From: Micromonospora narathiwatensis
GTDB taxonomy: Bacteria > Actinomycetota > Actinomycetes > Mycobacteriales > Micromonosporaceae
Assembly: GCF_900089605.1 (NCBI RefSeq)
Contig: NZ_LT594324.1
Span: 5,208,001 to 5,272,000 of the forward strand
DNA length: 64,000 nt
Direction of reading: 5' to 3'
The position numbers were made by a program, and so were the translations under genes. Under the pieces are notes generated by a model. The model ran no database searches, had not been told where the DNA came from, and saw only the letters and a list, made by a program, of their open reading frames with translations. Numbering within the stretch: position 1 is the stretch's first letter; each line of letters opens with the position of its first letter. Positions 33,792-41,801 of this stretch are shown here, one piece after another.

Positions 33792-34556
33792 ATGACCCAT
33801 GAGCACCCCGCGCTGTCCCTCCGTGGCCTGGCCAAGCGGTTCGACACCAAGATCGCGGTCGCCGGGGTCGACCTGGACGTGCCGACCGGGTCGTTCTACG
33901 GGCTGCTCGGCCCGAACGGGGCCGGCAAGACCACCACCCTCTCCATGGCCGTCGGCCTGCTGCGGCCCGACGCCGGCCAGGCCCGGGTGCTCGGGTACGA
34001 CGTCTGGGCCGACCCGGTGCACGCCAAGAGCCTGCTCGGCGTGATGCCGGACGGCGTCCGGCTCTTCGACCGGCTCAGCGGGGCGGAGTTGCTGGCGTAC
34101 CACGGTCTGCTGCGCGGCATGGACCCGGCGGTGGTCGACCAGCGCGCGGCGGAGCTGCTGGACGTGCTGGCGCTCAGCGACGCCGGCCGCACCCTCGTGG
34201 TCGACTACTCGGCCGGCATGAAGAAGAAGATCGGCCTGGCCTGCGCGCTGCTGCACGGCCCCCGGCTGCTGGTGCTCGACGAGCCGTTCGAGGCGGTCGA
34301 CCCGGTCTCGGCGGCGCTGATCCGCGACATCCTGCACCGGTACGTCGTCGGTGGCGGCACGGTCGTCTTCTCCAGTCATGTCATGGAGGTGGTCGAGCGC
34401 CTCTGCTCGCACGTGGCGATCCTCGCCGACGGGCGGATCAAGCGGGTCGGCACCCTCGACGAGGTACGCGGCGCCCGGTCCCTGGAGGAGGTCTTCGTCG
34501 AGGTGGTCGGCGGCCGGACCGCAACCGGTGAGGAGCTGTCGTGGCTGTCCCGGTGA
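33792..34556 (+). CDS. ABC transporter ATP-binding protein
   Basis: 254 residues: Walker A LLGPNGAGKTTT, signature YSAGMKKK in place of LSGGQ, Walker B LLVLDEPFEAVDP and the switch His in SSHVMEVVE. It is of the ABC-2 export type (CcmA/NatA-like), working with the permease whose gene overlaps it by 16 nt. The signature change (Met for Gln) is common in this ABC-2 branch. The complex could export a lipid, a peptide or an ion-linked compound; nothing in the neighbourhood fixes the substrate. Start by leaderless promoter. Confidence 0.87.
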   Translation: MTHEHPALSLRGLAKRFDTKIAVAGVDLDVPTGSFYGLLGPNGAGKTTTLSMAVGLLRPDAGQARVLGYDVWADPVHAKSLLGVMPDGVRLFDRLSGAELLAYHGLLRGMDPAVVDQRAAELLDVLALSDAGRTLVVDYSAGMKKKIGLACALLHGPRLLVLDEPFEAVDPVSAALIRDILHRYVVGGGTVVFSSHVMEVVERLCSHVAILADGRIKRVGTLDEVRGARSLEEVFVEVVGGRTATGEELSWLSR

Positions 34557-36232
34557 CCGCGCCCGACCGGCCGGCCCGCCGGGTCTCCGCCCGGCACTTC
34601 GTCCGGCTCAAGCTGCGCGTGCTGGGCAACAACTTCCGCGGCCAGGGATGGCGGATCGCGCTCTTCGTGGTGGGCGTCGTGATCGGGCTCTGGGTCGCCA
34701 CCGGCGGTTTCTTCGCCCTGGCCGCGCCCGGCCTGGCCGGCGAGCCCCGGTACGCGCTCATGGTCGCCGCCTTCGGCGGGGGCCTGCTGGTGCTGGGCTG
34801 GCTGCTGATGCCGCTGGTCTTCTTCGGCGTGGACGAGACCCTGGACCCGGCCCGGTTCGCGCTGCTCCCGCTCTCCCGCCGCACCCTGGTCACCGGCCTG
34901 TACGCCGCCGCCCTGGTCAGCGTCCCGGTGCTGGCGACGCTGCTCGCGCTCACCGGGCTGGTGGTCACCGCCGGCGCGCTGGGCGGCTGGCCGGCCGCGC
35001 TGGTCGCCGCCGTCGGGGTGGTCGCCGGGCTGCTGCTCTGCGTGGCCGCCGCCCGCGCGGTGACCAGCGCCTTCGCCACCATGCTCCGCTCCCGCCGGGT
35101 ACGCGACCTGGCCGCCGTCCTGCTCGCGGTGCTCGCCGCGCTGCTCGGGCCGTTGCAGATCGTGGTGATCGCCGCCGTCCAGCGGGCCGACTGGGACCGG
35201 CTGACCGGCGTGGCCCGCGTGGTCGGCTGGACCCCGTTCGGGGCGCCGTGGACCGCCGGCATCGACGTGGCCGAGGGCCGGGCCTGGGCCGCCGTGCCCA
35301 AGCTGCTGATCACCGCGCTGGCCATCGGTGCACTGCTCTACTGGTGGTCCCGCTCGCTGGAATCGGCGATGGTGGGTGCGGCCAGCGCCGGCCCGACCCG
35401 GGACCGGCGCGGCACGGTCGGCGGGGCGGTCGCCCAGCTCTTCCCCCGGGTGGTCGGCTGGGCGCGGCGGGACCGGTTCGGCGCGATGGTCGCCCGGGAG
35501 TGCCGCTACTGGTGGCGGGACGCCCGCCGGCGGGCCAACCTGATCACCATCGCGGTGGTCGGGATCTTCGTGCCGGTGATGGTCAACCTCGGTGGCTCCG
35601 GTTTCGCCGCCAGCGCCGAGGGCGGCTTCTCCTTCACCGGTCAGTCCTCGCCGGTGCTGGTCAGCCTCTCGATGATCTTCGTCGGGGTGCTCGCCTCGGT
35701 CACCCTGGCCAACCAGTTCGGCTTCGACGGCAGCGCGTACGCGGCCAACGTGGTGGCCGGCGTGCCGGGACGGCTGGAGCTGCGGGCCCGGATGACCGCG
35801 TTCGCGATCTACGTGGTGCCGATGCTCGTCGTGGTCGCGATCGTCGTGGCCAGCGTGCTGCGGCACCCCGGCTGGCTGGGTGCGATGGCCGGAGCGCTGT
35901 TCGCCGCGTACGGCACCGGGCTGGCGATCAACGGATTCGTCTCGGTGCTCGGCGCGTACGCGCTGCCCGAGACGAGCAACCCGTTCGCGATGAACACCGG
36001 TGCCGGGGTGGCGAAGAGCCTGCTCACCCTGCTGTCCATGGTCGCCTCGGCGGTCGCGGCGGTGCCGATGGTGGCCGCCGCGGCACTGCTCGGGGAACTC
36101 TGGCTCTGGCTGGCCCTGCCGGTCGGCCTGGCGTACGGGCTGGGTGCCGCACTGCTCGGCGCGTACCTGGCCGGCGACGTGCTGAACCGCCGCCAACCGG
36201 AACTGCTCACCGCCGTCACCCCCCGCCGCTGA
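34541..36232 (+). CDS. ABC-2 type exporter permease
   Basis: 563 residues with about 12 membrane helices. It is roughly twice the length of single ABC-2 permeases, so one chain may supply both halves of the channel. The central cytosolic segment near 300-320 carries VARECRYWWRDARRR, the coupling region next to a helix pair. GTG 34541 has GAGGAG 5 nt upstream and overlaps the ATPase gene, so the two form one transporter. Substrate unknown. Confidence 0.78.
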   Translation: MAVPVTAPDRPARRVSARHFVRLKLRVLGNNFRGQGWRIALFVVGVVIGLWVATGGFFALAAPGLAGEPRYALMVAAFGGGLLVLGWLLMPLVFFGVDETLDPARFALLPLSRRTLVTGLYAAALVSVPVLATLLALTGLVVTAGALGGWPAALVAAVGVVAGLLLCVAAARAVTSAFATMLRSRRVRDLAAVLLAVLAALLGPLQIVVIAAVQRADWDRLTGVARVVGWTPFGAPWTAGIDVAEGRAWAAVPKLLITALAIGALLYWWSRSLESAMVGAASAGPTRDRRGTVGGAVAQLFPRVVGWARRDRFGAMVARECRYWWRDARRRANLITIAVVGIFVPVMVNLGGSGFAASAEGGFSFTGQSSPVLVSLSMIFVGVLASVTLANQFGFDGSAYAANVVAGVPGRLELRARMTAFAIYVVPMLVVVAIVVASVLRHPGWLGAMAGALFAAYGTGLAINGFVSVLGAYALPETSNPFAMNTGAGVAKSLLTLLSMVASAVAAVPMVAAAALLGELWLWLALPVGLAYGLGAALLGAYLAGDVLNRRQPELLTAVTPRR

Positions 36233-36262
36233 GCCTTTCCCCCTGCTGCAAGATCGCGCACG

Positions 36263-36457
36263 TCAGTCCCCGTGGCCGGCCCGTAGGGCGGTGATCAGGG
36301 ACCGCCAGGCGTCGGGGGTGAAGGAGAGCGCGGGGCCGGCGGGGTCCTTGCTGTCCCGGACCAGCACCACCCCGGCCAGATTGTCCGCCACCTCGACGCA
36401 GTTGCCGTCATTGTCCGACCGCGTCGACTTGCGCCAGCGGGGCGAGGCACTGGTCAT
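36263..36457 (-). CDS. DUF397 small protein
   Basis: 64 residues: WRKSTRSDNDGNCVEVAD at the start, then VLVRDSKDPAGPALSF and a C-terminal WRSLI. This is the DUF397 family, nearly always next to XRE/DUF5753 regulators in actinomycetes (BldB/WhiJ-like pairs involved in development and antibiotic control). Its ATG overlaps the stop of the XRE gene (ATGA 36454-36457), so it is co-translated. It probably binds and modulates its partner. Confidence 0.85.
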   Translation of the reverse strand: MTSASPRWRKSTRSDNDGNCVEVADNLAGVVLVRDSKDPAGPALSFTPDAWRSLITALRAGHGD

Positions 36458-37239
36458 GGCGTCACCTTCAGCTTGTTGATCAGGTCGATGGAGGCACTCT
36501 CGCTGAGCGCTTCGCCGAGCAGATGTTCCCACTTCCGCTGCACCAAGCCTATCCACTCCGGATGGTCGGCGATCTGCCCGCGTGCCGCGTTGTCGAGGCA
36601 GAGCAGGCGATCGTCTCCGGGAAGCTGCGCGAGCACGAAGCCACCGCCCATCGAGACGTGCGCGCCGACGGTGAGCGGCAGTACGTGCAGGCGCACCGGT
36701 GGCAGCTCGGCGGCTTCGAGTAGCCAGCCGAGCTGCCGATCCATGGCGTCCGGCCCACCGACGGGTCGGCGCAGCGCGCTCTCGTCGATGACGAACACGC
36801 ATTCCGGCGGGTCCTCCCGGTGGAGCAGGCGCTGCCGGCTCATTCGGAGGTTGACCAGATCCTCCACCCGATCACTCCGGTACAACCCGCCGGCCGAGAA
36901 GACCGTGCGCGCATACTCCTCGGTCTGTAGGAGACCAGGAACCAGGCACGGCTCGAAGTAGCACAGCCGGGCGGCGCACTCCTCGTGGCCGGGCCACGAC
37001 TCGAACCAGGACGGCCCGCTCAACCCGTCGTCGTCCTTGAGCAGGCCGGCGAGGAGGCCGCCGGTGCCGAGGGCCTGGTCGGCGGCGACGGCGAACTCCA
37101 TGGTCGGGCGGCGGCGGCCGGTCTCGATCGCGGCGACCGTGGACGGGCTCCACTTGATCAGGGTGGCCAGCCCTTCCTGGGACACGTCCGCGCCGGCCCG
37201 GGCCGCCTTGAGGGCCCGGATCCACATCTCGATGTTCAC
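36454..37239 (-). CDS. XRE-family regulator with DUF5753 domain
   Basis: 261 residues: N-terminal helix-turn-helix (about 10-65, with VSQEGLATLIKWSPSTVAAIE) and DUF5753 (about 85-255), showing FEPCLVPGLLQTEEYAR and LHVLPLTVGAH. Cytosolic DNA-binding protein paired with the DUF397 protein at 36263. GTG 37239 is chosen: GGAG lies 8 nt upstream, and the inverted repeat CTTAC/GTAAG (37241-37257), a likely autoregulatory operator, abuts it. An upstream start at 37329 would put that repeat inside the gene. Confidence 0.86.
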   Translation of the reverse strand: MNIEMWIRALKAARAGADVSQEGLATLIKWSPSTVAAIETGRRRPTMEFAVAADQALGTGGLLAGLLKDDDGLSGPSWFESWPGHEECAARLCYFEPCLVPGLLQTEEYARTVFSAGGLYRSDRVEDLVNLRMSRQRLLHREDPPECVFVIDESALRRPVGGPDAMDRQLGWLLEAAELPPVRLHVLPLTVGAHVSMGGGFVLAQLPGDDRLLCLDNAARGQIADHPEWIGLVQRKWEHLLGEALSESASIDLINKLKVTP

Positions 37240-37240
37240 C

Positions 37241-37257
37241 CTTACGTCTCCGGTAAG
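37241..37257. promoter_or_regulatory. candidate operator of the XRE regulator
   Basis: CTTAC (37241-37245) and GTAAG (37253-37257) form an inverted repeat with 7-nt spacer directly upstream of the start codon; a third copy GTAAG lies at 37277-37281. The three half-sites suggest autorepression. Confidence 0.45.
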
Positions 37258-37433
37258 TACGTGACCGCGCTGCGTAGTAAGCCCTGGCATCCTCCCCTGT
37301 CCGCGCCGTCGAGTCCAGAGTGGAGACACGCGGCCCGGCTGGTGGAGGCGACGCCCGGCGGTCGGGTCCTGCGACGGGTCGCCCCGGTCATTCCCCCGGC
37401 CGGGGCGACCCCCGAGCCCCTGGGAGGTAGGCG

Positions 37434-37640
37434 ATGTTCGGGTTCATCCGCCGCCGGAACGCGGCGCTGTGGCCGTACCGGAGGAAGAAGCCGGCGGTGC
37501 CGACCACCGCGACCGGTCCGGCGCGACCGAACCAGTCCCCGGCGTGGGCGACCGAGCCCACGGTGGCCTTCCCGCGACCGGGCCGCGCTGGCTGGCTCAC
37601 CCCGGCCCAGACCTGGCGGGCGAACGGTGGCCGCTGGTGA
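37434..37640 (+). CDS. small hypothetical protein
   Basis: 68 residues beginning MFGFIRRRNAALWPYRR and ending AQTWRANGGRW, basic, without membrane segment or known domain. The ATG at 37434 has an excellent Shine-Dalgarno (GGGAGG, 6 nt before), and the stop overlaps the next start as GTGA, which together support a real gene. Small proteins of this kind precede Cys-rich proteins in Micromonosporaceae as I recall, but I cannot assign a function. Confidence 0.6.
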   Translation: MFGFIRRRNAALWPYRRKKPAVPTTATGPARPNQSPAWATEPTVAFPRPGRAGWLTPAQTWRANGGRW

Positions 37641-38413
37641 TCGTTCCCCCGGCGGGTCGGAGGGCCCATCTGCCGATGCACCCCACGTGGCGGTGCCGGG
37701 CGTGCGGGGCGCACTGGCCTTGCCAACCGGCGCGACTCGGCCTGCTGGTCGAGTACCGGCACGACCGGACGGCGCTGCTGGTGTACCTGGGTGGGCTGAT
37801 GGCCGAGGCCGGCGAGCAACTCGGGCACGCCACCGGGTTGCACGAACGCTTTCTCGGCTGGGCGCGGGTCCGGGGCGGCACAATGTTTCACGTGAATCAT
37901 GAGCCGGGCGCCGAGATCCACCACACCGACCCGTTCGCCGCGCCGACCGGGCAGCGGTCCCCGGTACGCCGGCTGCGCGGGCGGCTGGCCGCCCCGGTGA
38001 CCCTGTGGACGGCTCCCGGGCCGGCCGGGCTGACGGTCTCGTCCACCCTGGTCGCCGAGGGGGAGCCGGATCGGCTGCTCGGGTTGGTCGATCCGGAGTC
38101 GGACCTGTGGGCGGTCGTCGAGGAGGCGGGGCGGTTCGCGGTGGCACCGCTGGGCCCGCCGCACCGGCAGCTCGCCGACCGCTTCGCCGGGCTCTTTCCG
38201 TCGCCGGGTGGCCTGTTCGCCATCGGCGCGTGGGCCGACACCCCGTACGGGCCGGTGCCGGCGGACGCGGGCGGGTGGGCCGGCTGCCGGCTCGACGCCG
38301 CCCGGGAGTACGGCTGGGGCCTGCTGGTCGAGGCCACCATCGAGGCGGTCGACCTGGCCGAGGAGACCGCCCCGCTCCTCCACTACCGGGGCCGCTACCG
38401 CGAGCTGGGCTGA
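37637..38413 (+). CDS. Cys-containing N-terminal region fused to a flavin reductase-like domain
   Basis: 258 residues in one frame. Residues 14-80 contain PTWRCRACGAHWPC (four clustered Cys, zinc-ribbon-like) and FLGWARVRGG. From residue 83 (MFHVNHEPGAEI) the chain reads as a flavin-reductase/FMN-binding split-barrel protein with LTVSSTLVAEGEPDRL and a C-terminal LLHYRGRYREL. GTG 37637 overlaps the upstream stop by GTGA. An internal ATG at 37883 could give the 176-residue flavin reductase alone. No stop separates the two parts, so a fusion or read-through pair is likely. A parS-like site (37884-37899) lies at the junction. Confidence 0.68.
   Translation: MIVPPAGRRAHLPMHPTWRCRACGAHWPCQPARLGLLVEYRHDRTALLVYLGGLMAEAGEQLGHATGLHERFLGWARVRGGTMFHVNHEPGAEIHHTDPFAAPTGQRSPVRRLRGRLAAPVTLWTAPGPAGLTVSSTLVAEGEPDRLLGLVDPESDLWAVVEEAGRFAVAPLGPPHRQLADRFAGLFPSPGGLFAIGAWADTPYGPVPADAGGWAGCRLDAAREYGWGLLVEATIEAVDLAEETAPLLHYRGRYRELG
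37884..37899 (+). promoter_or_regulatory. parS-like ParB-binding site
   Basis: TGTTTCACGTGAATCA matches the bacterial parS consensus at 15 of 16 positions (the A at position 14 is T) and includes the perfect palindrome TTCACGTGAA. It overlaps codons 1-6 (MFHVNH) of the flavin-reductase part. I saw only this copy in the window. Confidence 0.75.
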
Positions 38414-38516
38414 CTGTGAGCCAGATCGGCGATGAGGCGGTGTCCGAGCGCCCGGATGCCGCCACGTCGGCGAGGTGGAGTCGATCTAGATGTACCGGGC
38501 GACAACCGGTGAGCGG

Positions 38517-38532
38517 AGTGACCTGGGTCACT
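38517..38532 (+). promoter_or_regulatory. CRP/GlxR-like operator
   Basis: AGTGACCTGGGTCACT: 7-nt arms with a 2-nt centre, containing GTGA-N6-TCAC, the core of CRP/FNR-family sites. Its centre lies about 98 nt upstream of the start expected from the TACCGT box at 38611. The downstream genes encode an acetate-type symporter, a common CRP/GlxR target. Confidence 0.5.
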
Positions 38533-38610
38533 CGGCGCAGCCGGAGTGCCGTTCGGCGCAACCACTGACCGTCGCCGATCCGAACCTTTCCGGGCAGGGA
38601 ACGCGCTCTC

Positions 38611-38616
38611 TACCGT
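38611..38616 (+). promoter_or_regulatory. candidate -10 box of the acetate symporter operon
   Basis: TACCGT with a weak -35 TTTCCG 18 nt upstream (38587-38592). It would give a 35-nt leader with a Shine-Dalgarno before ATG 38658. The rest of 38414-38657 holds only the CRP-like site above. Confidence 0.4.
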
Positions 38617-38657
38617 GCGCGAAACTCCCCACGCCTTGCGAAGGTGGTGATCCACAG

Positions 38658-39026
38658 ATGTCCACGGACACACCCGCGTCCGCGCCGGCCGAATCCGCGG
38701 CGGAGCGGTACCTGGCCGTACAGCGGTCGGACGAGTTCGCCGGGTTGCGGCGCGCGTTGCGCGGCTTCGTCTTCCCGATGACCGTCGCGTTCTTCCTGTG
38801 GTACGCGCTCTACGTCATCCTCTCCGCGTACGCGCGGGGCTTCATGGGCACGAAGCTCTTCGGCAACATCAACGTCGCCCTGGTCTTCGGCCTGCTCCAG
38901 TTCGTCTCCACGTTCGTCATCGCCTGGCTCTACTCGCGGTACGCCGACCGGCGGATCGATCCGGTCGCCGACCGGATCCGCGCCGAGATCGAGGAGGTGA
39001 CCCATGAGGATGGTCCTCGCGGCTGA
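38658..39026 (+). CDS. DUF485 family membrane protein
   Basis: 122 residues with two membrane helices (about 42-62 and 76-96) and the DUF485 core FVFPMTVAFFLWYALYVILS, then ARGFMGTKLFGNINVALVFG. Members accompany ActP-type acetate permeases. ATG 38658 follows AAGGTGGTGA. The gene overlaps the symporter gene by 23 nt, so the two are produced together. Its role is probably to assist or control the symporter; it is not a transporter by itself. Confidence 0.88.
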   Translation: MSTDTPASAPAESAAERYLAVQRSDEFAGLRRALRGFVFPMTVAFFLWYALYVILSAYARGFMGTKLFGNINVALVFGLLQFVSTFVIAWLYSRYADRRIDPVADRIRAEIEEVTHEDGPRG

Positions 39027-40677
39027 GGCGGGCAGCACCACCGCCCGCAACCTCACCATCACGCTCTTCCTGATCTTCGTGGCGATCACGCTGGCCATCA
39101 CCGTCTGGGCCAGCCGGCAGACCAAGACCGCCACCGACTTCTACGCCGGCGGCCGCTCCTTCTCCGGCTTCCAGAACGGCATGGCGATCGGCGGCGACTA
39201 CATGTCGGCCGCGTCCTTCCTCGGCATCGCCGGCATCATCGCCCTGTACGGCTACGACGGCTTCCTCTACTCCATCGGATTCCTGGTCGCCTGGCTGGTC
39301 GCGCTGTTGCTCGTCGCCGAACTGCTGCGCAACTCCGGCCGGTACACGATGGCCGACGTGCTGGCGTTCCGGATGCGGCAGCGGCCGGTCCGGACGGCGG
39401 CGGCGGTCTCCACGATCACCGTGTCGATCTTCTACCTGCTGGCCCAGATGGTCGGCGCGGGCGCGCTCGTCGCCCTGCTGCTCGGCATCAAGCCGGGCAC
39501 CACCTTCCTCGGCATGGACGCCGACACCGCGAAGGTCGCGACCATCATCCTGGTCGGCGCCCTGATGATCATCTACGTCACCGTGGGCGGCATGAAGGGC
39601 ACCACGTACGTGCAGATCGTCAAGGCGTTCCTGCTGATGAGCGGCGCCATCCTGATGACCCTGCTGGTGCTGGCGAAGTACAAGTTCAACCTCTCGTCGC
39701 TGCTCGGCGACGCGGCGCACGCCTCCGGCAAGGGAGCCGCGTTCCTCGAACCCGGGCTCCGCTACGGCGTGGAGACACCCGGCGACGCGTTGAAGACCTT
39801 CTACAGCAAGATGGACCTGCTCTCGCTCGGCATCGCCCTGGTGCTCGGCACGGCCGGGCTGCCGCACATCCTGATCCGCTTCTACACCGTGCCGACCGCG
39901 AAGACGGCCCGCAAGAGCGTGCTCTGGGCGATCGGCATCATCGGGCTGTTCTACCTGCTCACCCTCGCCCTGGGCTTCGGCGCGGCGGCGCTGGTCGGCG
40001 GGAAGGCCATCACCGAGCAGGACAAGGCCGGCAACATCGCCGCGCCGCTGCTCGCCGAGGCGCTCGGCAAGGACTTCCTCGGCGGCAGCCTGGGCGGCGC
40101 GACACTGCTGGCGATCATCGCGGCGGTCGCCTTCGCCACCATCCTGGCGGTGGTCGCCGGGTTGACCCTGGCCTCGTCGTCCAGCCTGGCGCACGACTTC
40201 TACAACAACGTGGTCAAGAACGGACAGGCGTCGGAGCGGCAGGAGGTGAGCGTCGCCCGGATCTCCGCCCTGGTGATCGGCGCGGTCGCCATCGTACTGT
40301 CGATCTTCGCGCAGAGCCTGAACGTGGCGTTCCTGGTGGCGTTGGCGTTCGCGGTGGCCGCCTCGGGCAACCTGCCGGCGATCCTCTACAGCCTGTTCTG
40401 GAAGCGGTTCAACACCTCCGGCGCGGTGTGGGCGATCTACGGCGGCCTGATCGCCGCCGTGGTGCTGGTCTTCTTCTCCCCGGTCGTCTCCGGGGCGCCG
40501 ACGGCCATGTTCCCGGAACACGACTGGCACTGGTTCCCGCTGTCGAACCCGGGCATCATCTCGATCCCGATCGGCTTCCTCTGCGGCTGGGTCGGCACCC
40601 TGCTCTCCAAGGAGCAGGACGACGAGAAGTACGCCGAGTTGGAGGTGCGGGCGCTCACCGGCGCGGGCGCGCACTGA
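39004..40677 (+). CDS. actP: cation:acetate symporter, ActP-like
   Basis: 557 residues of the sodium:solute symporter family with about 13-14 membrane helices: DFYAGGRSFSGFQNGMAIGG, DYMSAASFLGIAGI and LGTAGLPHILIRFYTVP, then LASSSSLAHDFYNNV. These match ActP acetate/glycolate permeases better than the paralogue at 32058. The start ATG 39004 has GAGGAGGTG upstream and overlaps the DUF485 gene. It imports acetate or short monocarboxylates with Na+ or H+. A CRP-like site at 38517 suggests carbon-status control. A 14-bp hairpin terminates the operon. Confidence 0.87.
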   Translation: MRMVLAAEAGSTTARNLTITLFLIFVAITLAITVWASRQTKTATDFYAGGRSFSGFQNGMAIGGDYMSAASFLGIAGIIALYGYDGFLYSIGFLVAWLVALLLVAELLRNSGRYTMADVLAFRMRQRPVRTAAAVSTITVSIFYLLAQMVGAGALVALLLGIKPGTTFLGMDADTAKVATIILVGALMIIYVTVGGMKGTTYVQIVKAFLLMSGAILMTLLVLAKYKFNLSSLLGDAAHASGKGAAFLEPGLRYGVETPGDALKTFYSKMDLLSLGIALVLGTAGLPHILIRFYTVPTAKTARKSVLWAIGIIGLFYLLTLALGFGAAALVGGKAITEQDKAGNIAAPLLAEALGKDFLGGSLGGATLLAIIAAVAFATILAVVAGLTLASSSSLAHDFYNNVVKNGQASERQEVSVARISALVIGAVAIVLSIFAQSLNVAFLVALAFAVAASGNLPAILYSLFWKRFNTSGAVWAIYGGLIAAVVLVFFSPVVSGAPTAMFPEHDWHWFPLSNPGIISIPIGFLCGWVGTLLSKEQDDEKYAELEVRALTGAGAH

Positions 40678-40691
40678 CGACACGGCGGCAC

Positions 40692-40725
40692 GGTGGGCCG
40701 GAGCCAACGAGGGCTCCGGCCCACC
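40692..40725 (+). terminator. terminator after the acetate symporter gene
   Basis: 14-bp perfect stem (40692-40705 with 40712-40725), 6-nt loop, 15 nt after the stop codon. The next gene's TAGGCT box begins only 9 nt behind it. Confidence 0.78.
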
Positions 40726-40733
40726 CGGCTGAG

Positions 40734-40739
40734 TAGGCT
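40734..40739 (+). promoter_or_regulatory. leaderless -10 box of the SDR gene
   Basis: TAGGCT, 7 nt before the ATG at 40747, directly behind the terminator of the preceding operon. Confidence 0.65.
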
Positions 40740-40746
40740 GGCCGGC

Positions 40747-41727
40747 ATGAAGGTTGCTCCCCGTTTCGGATCCGGCCACCGTGTCCTCGTCACCGGCGGC
40801 GCCGGCTTCGTGCCGTCGCACCTGGTCGACCGGCTCATCGAGCGTGGTTGCACGGTCGTGGTGCTCGACAACTTCGTCACCGGTTCCAAGGACAACATCT
40901 CCCATCTGCTGGAGAAGCCGACCTTCACGCTGATCGAGGCGGACATCTCCGAGGGGCTGCCGACCGATCACCCGGCCATGACCGAGCGGTTCGACGCGAT
41001 CCTGCACATGGCCTCCCCGGCCAGCCCCACCGACTTCGAGAAGCTGCCGGTGGAGATCCTGCGGGTCGGCTCGGTCGCCACCCTGCACCTGCTGGAGCGG
41101 GCCACCGCCGACGGCGCCCGGTTCCTGATGGCCTCCACCTCCGAGGCGTACGGGGACCCGAAGGAGCACCCGCAGCGCGAGTCGTACTGGGGCAACGTCA
41201 ACCCGGTCGGCGTCCGGAGCGTCTACGACGAGGCGAAGCGCTTCGCGGAGGCGGCCACCATGGCGTATCACCGCAGCCGGGGCACCGACACCGCGATCGT
41301 CCGGATCTTCAACACGTACGGTCCGCGGATGCGGCCGGACGACGGCCGGGCCATCCCCACCTTCATCTCCCAGGCGCTGCGCGGCGATCCGATCACGGTG
41401 CACGGCACCGGCGACCAGACCCGTTCGATCTGCTACGTGGACGACCTGGTGCACGGCATCCTGCTGCTGCTCGACTCGACCGAGACCGGCCCGATCAACT
41501 GCGGCACCGAGCACGAGATGTCGATGCGGGAACTGGCCGAGACGATCGTGTCGCTCACCGGAAGCACCTCTGAAGTGAGCTACATCACTCGGGCCGCCGA
41601 CGACCCGGAGATGCGGCGCCCCGACCTCACGCTCGCCCGTGAGCTGCTGGGCTACGAGCCCACCGTCGCGCCCGAAGACGGCTTGCGACGCACGATCGAG
41701 TACTTCCGCGGCCGGCTAGGGTACTGA
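40747..41727 (+). CDS. NAD-dependent sugar-nucleotide epimerase/dehydratase (UDP-glucuronate decarboxylase-like)
   Basis: 326 residues of the extended SDR family: NAD-binding VLVTGGAGFVPSHLVDRL, catalytic Ser/Thr in MASTSEAYGD, SVYDEAKRFAEA (Tyr-x3-Lys pair) and the substrate motif NTYGPRMRPDDGRAIP that is typical of UDP-glucuronate decarboxylases and related enzymes. It should make or modify a sugar nucleotide such as UDP-xylose for envelope glycans. It precedes three LCP ligases, so it may supply a sugar for the wall-linked polymer. Leaderless start. Confidence 0.83.
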   Translation: MKVAPRFGSGHRVLVTGGAGFVPSHLVDRLIERGCTVVVLDNFVTGSKDNISHLLEKPTFTLIEADISEGLPTDHPAMTERFDAILHMASPASPTDFEKLPVEILRVGSVATLHLLERATADGARFLMASTSEAYGDPKEHPQRESYWGNVNPVGVRSVYDEAKRFAEAATMAYHRSRGTDTAIVRIFNTYGPRMRPDDGRAIPTFISQALRGDPITVHGTGDQTRSICYVDDLVHGILLLLDSTETGPINCGTEHEMSMRELAETIVSLTGSTSEVSYITRAADDPEMRRPDLTLARELLGYEPTVAPEDGLRRTIEYFRGRLGY

Positions 41728-41788
41728 TCCCGACTGGAAGGTCGCTGACACCCGGTTCCACCTGAGGGTGGGACTGGTCCGCTCGACC

Positions 41789-41794
41789 TACCCT
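41789..41794 (+). promoter_or_regulatory. leaderless -10 box of the first LCP gene
   Basis: TACCCT, 7 nt before the ATG at 41802. Confidence 0.5.
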
Positions 41795-41801
41795 CGGTTA
41801 C

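Noticed and set aside
38917..41514. An 865-codon minus-strand frame across the symporter and SDR genes
   Set aside because: It covers three genes with well-supported motifs on the plus strand, and its translation is Gly/Arg/Asp/Glu-rich without domains.
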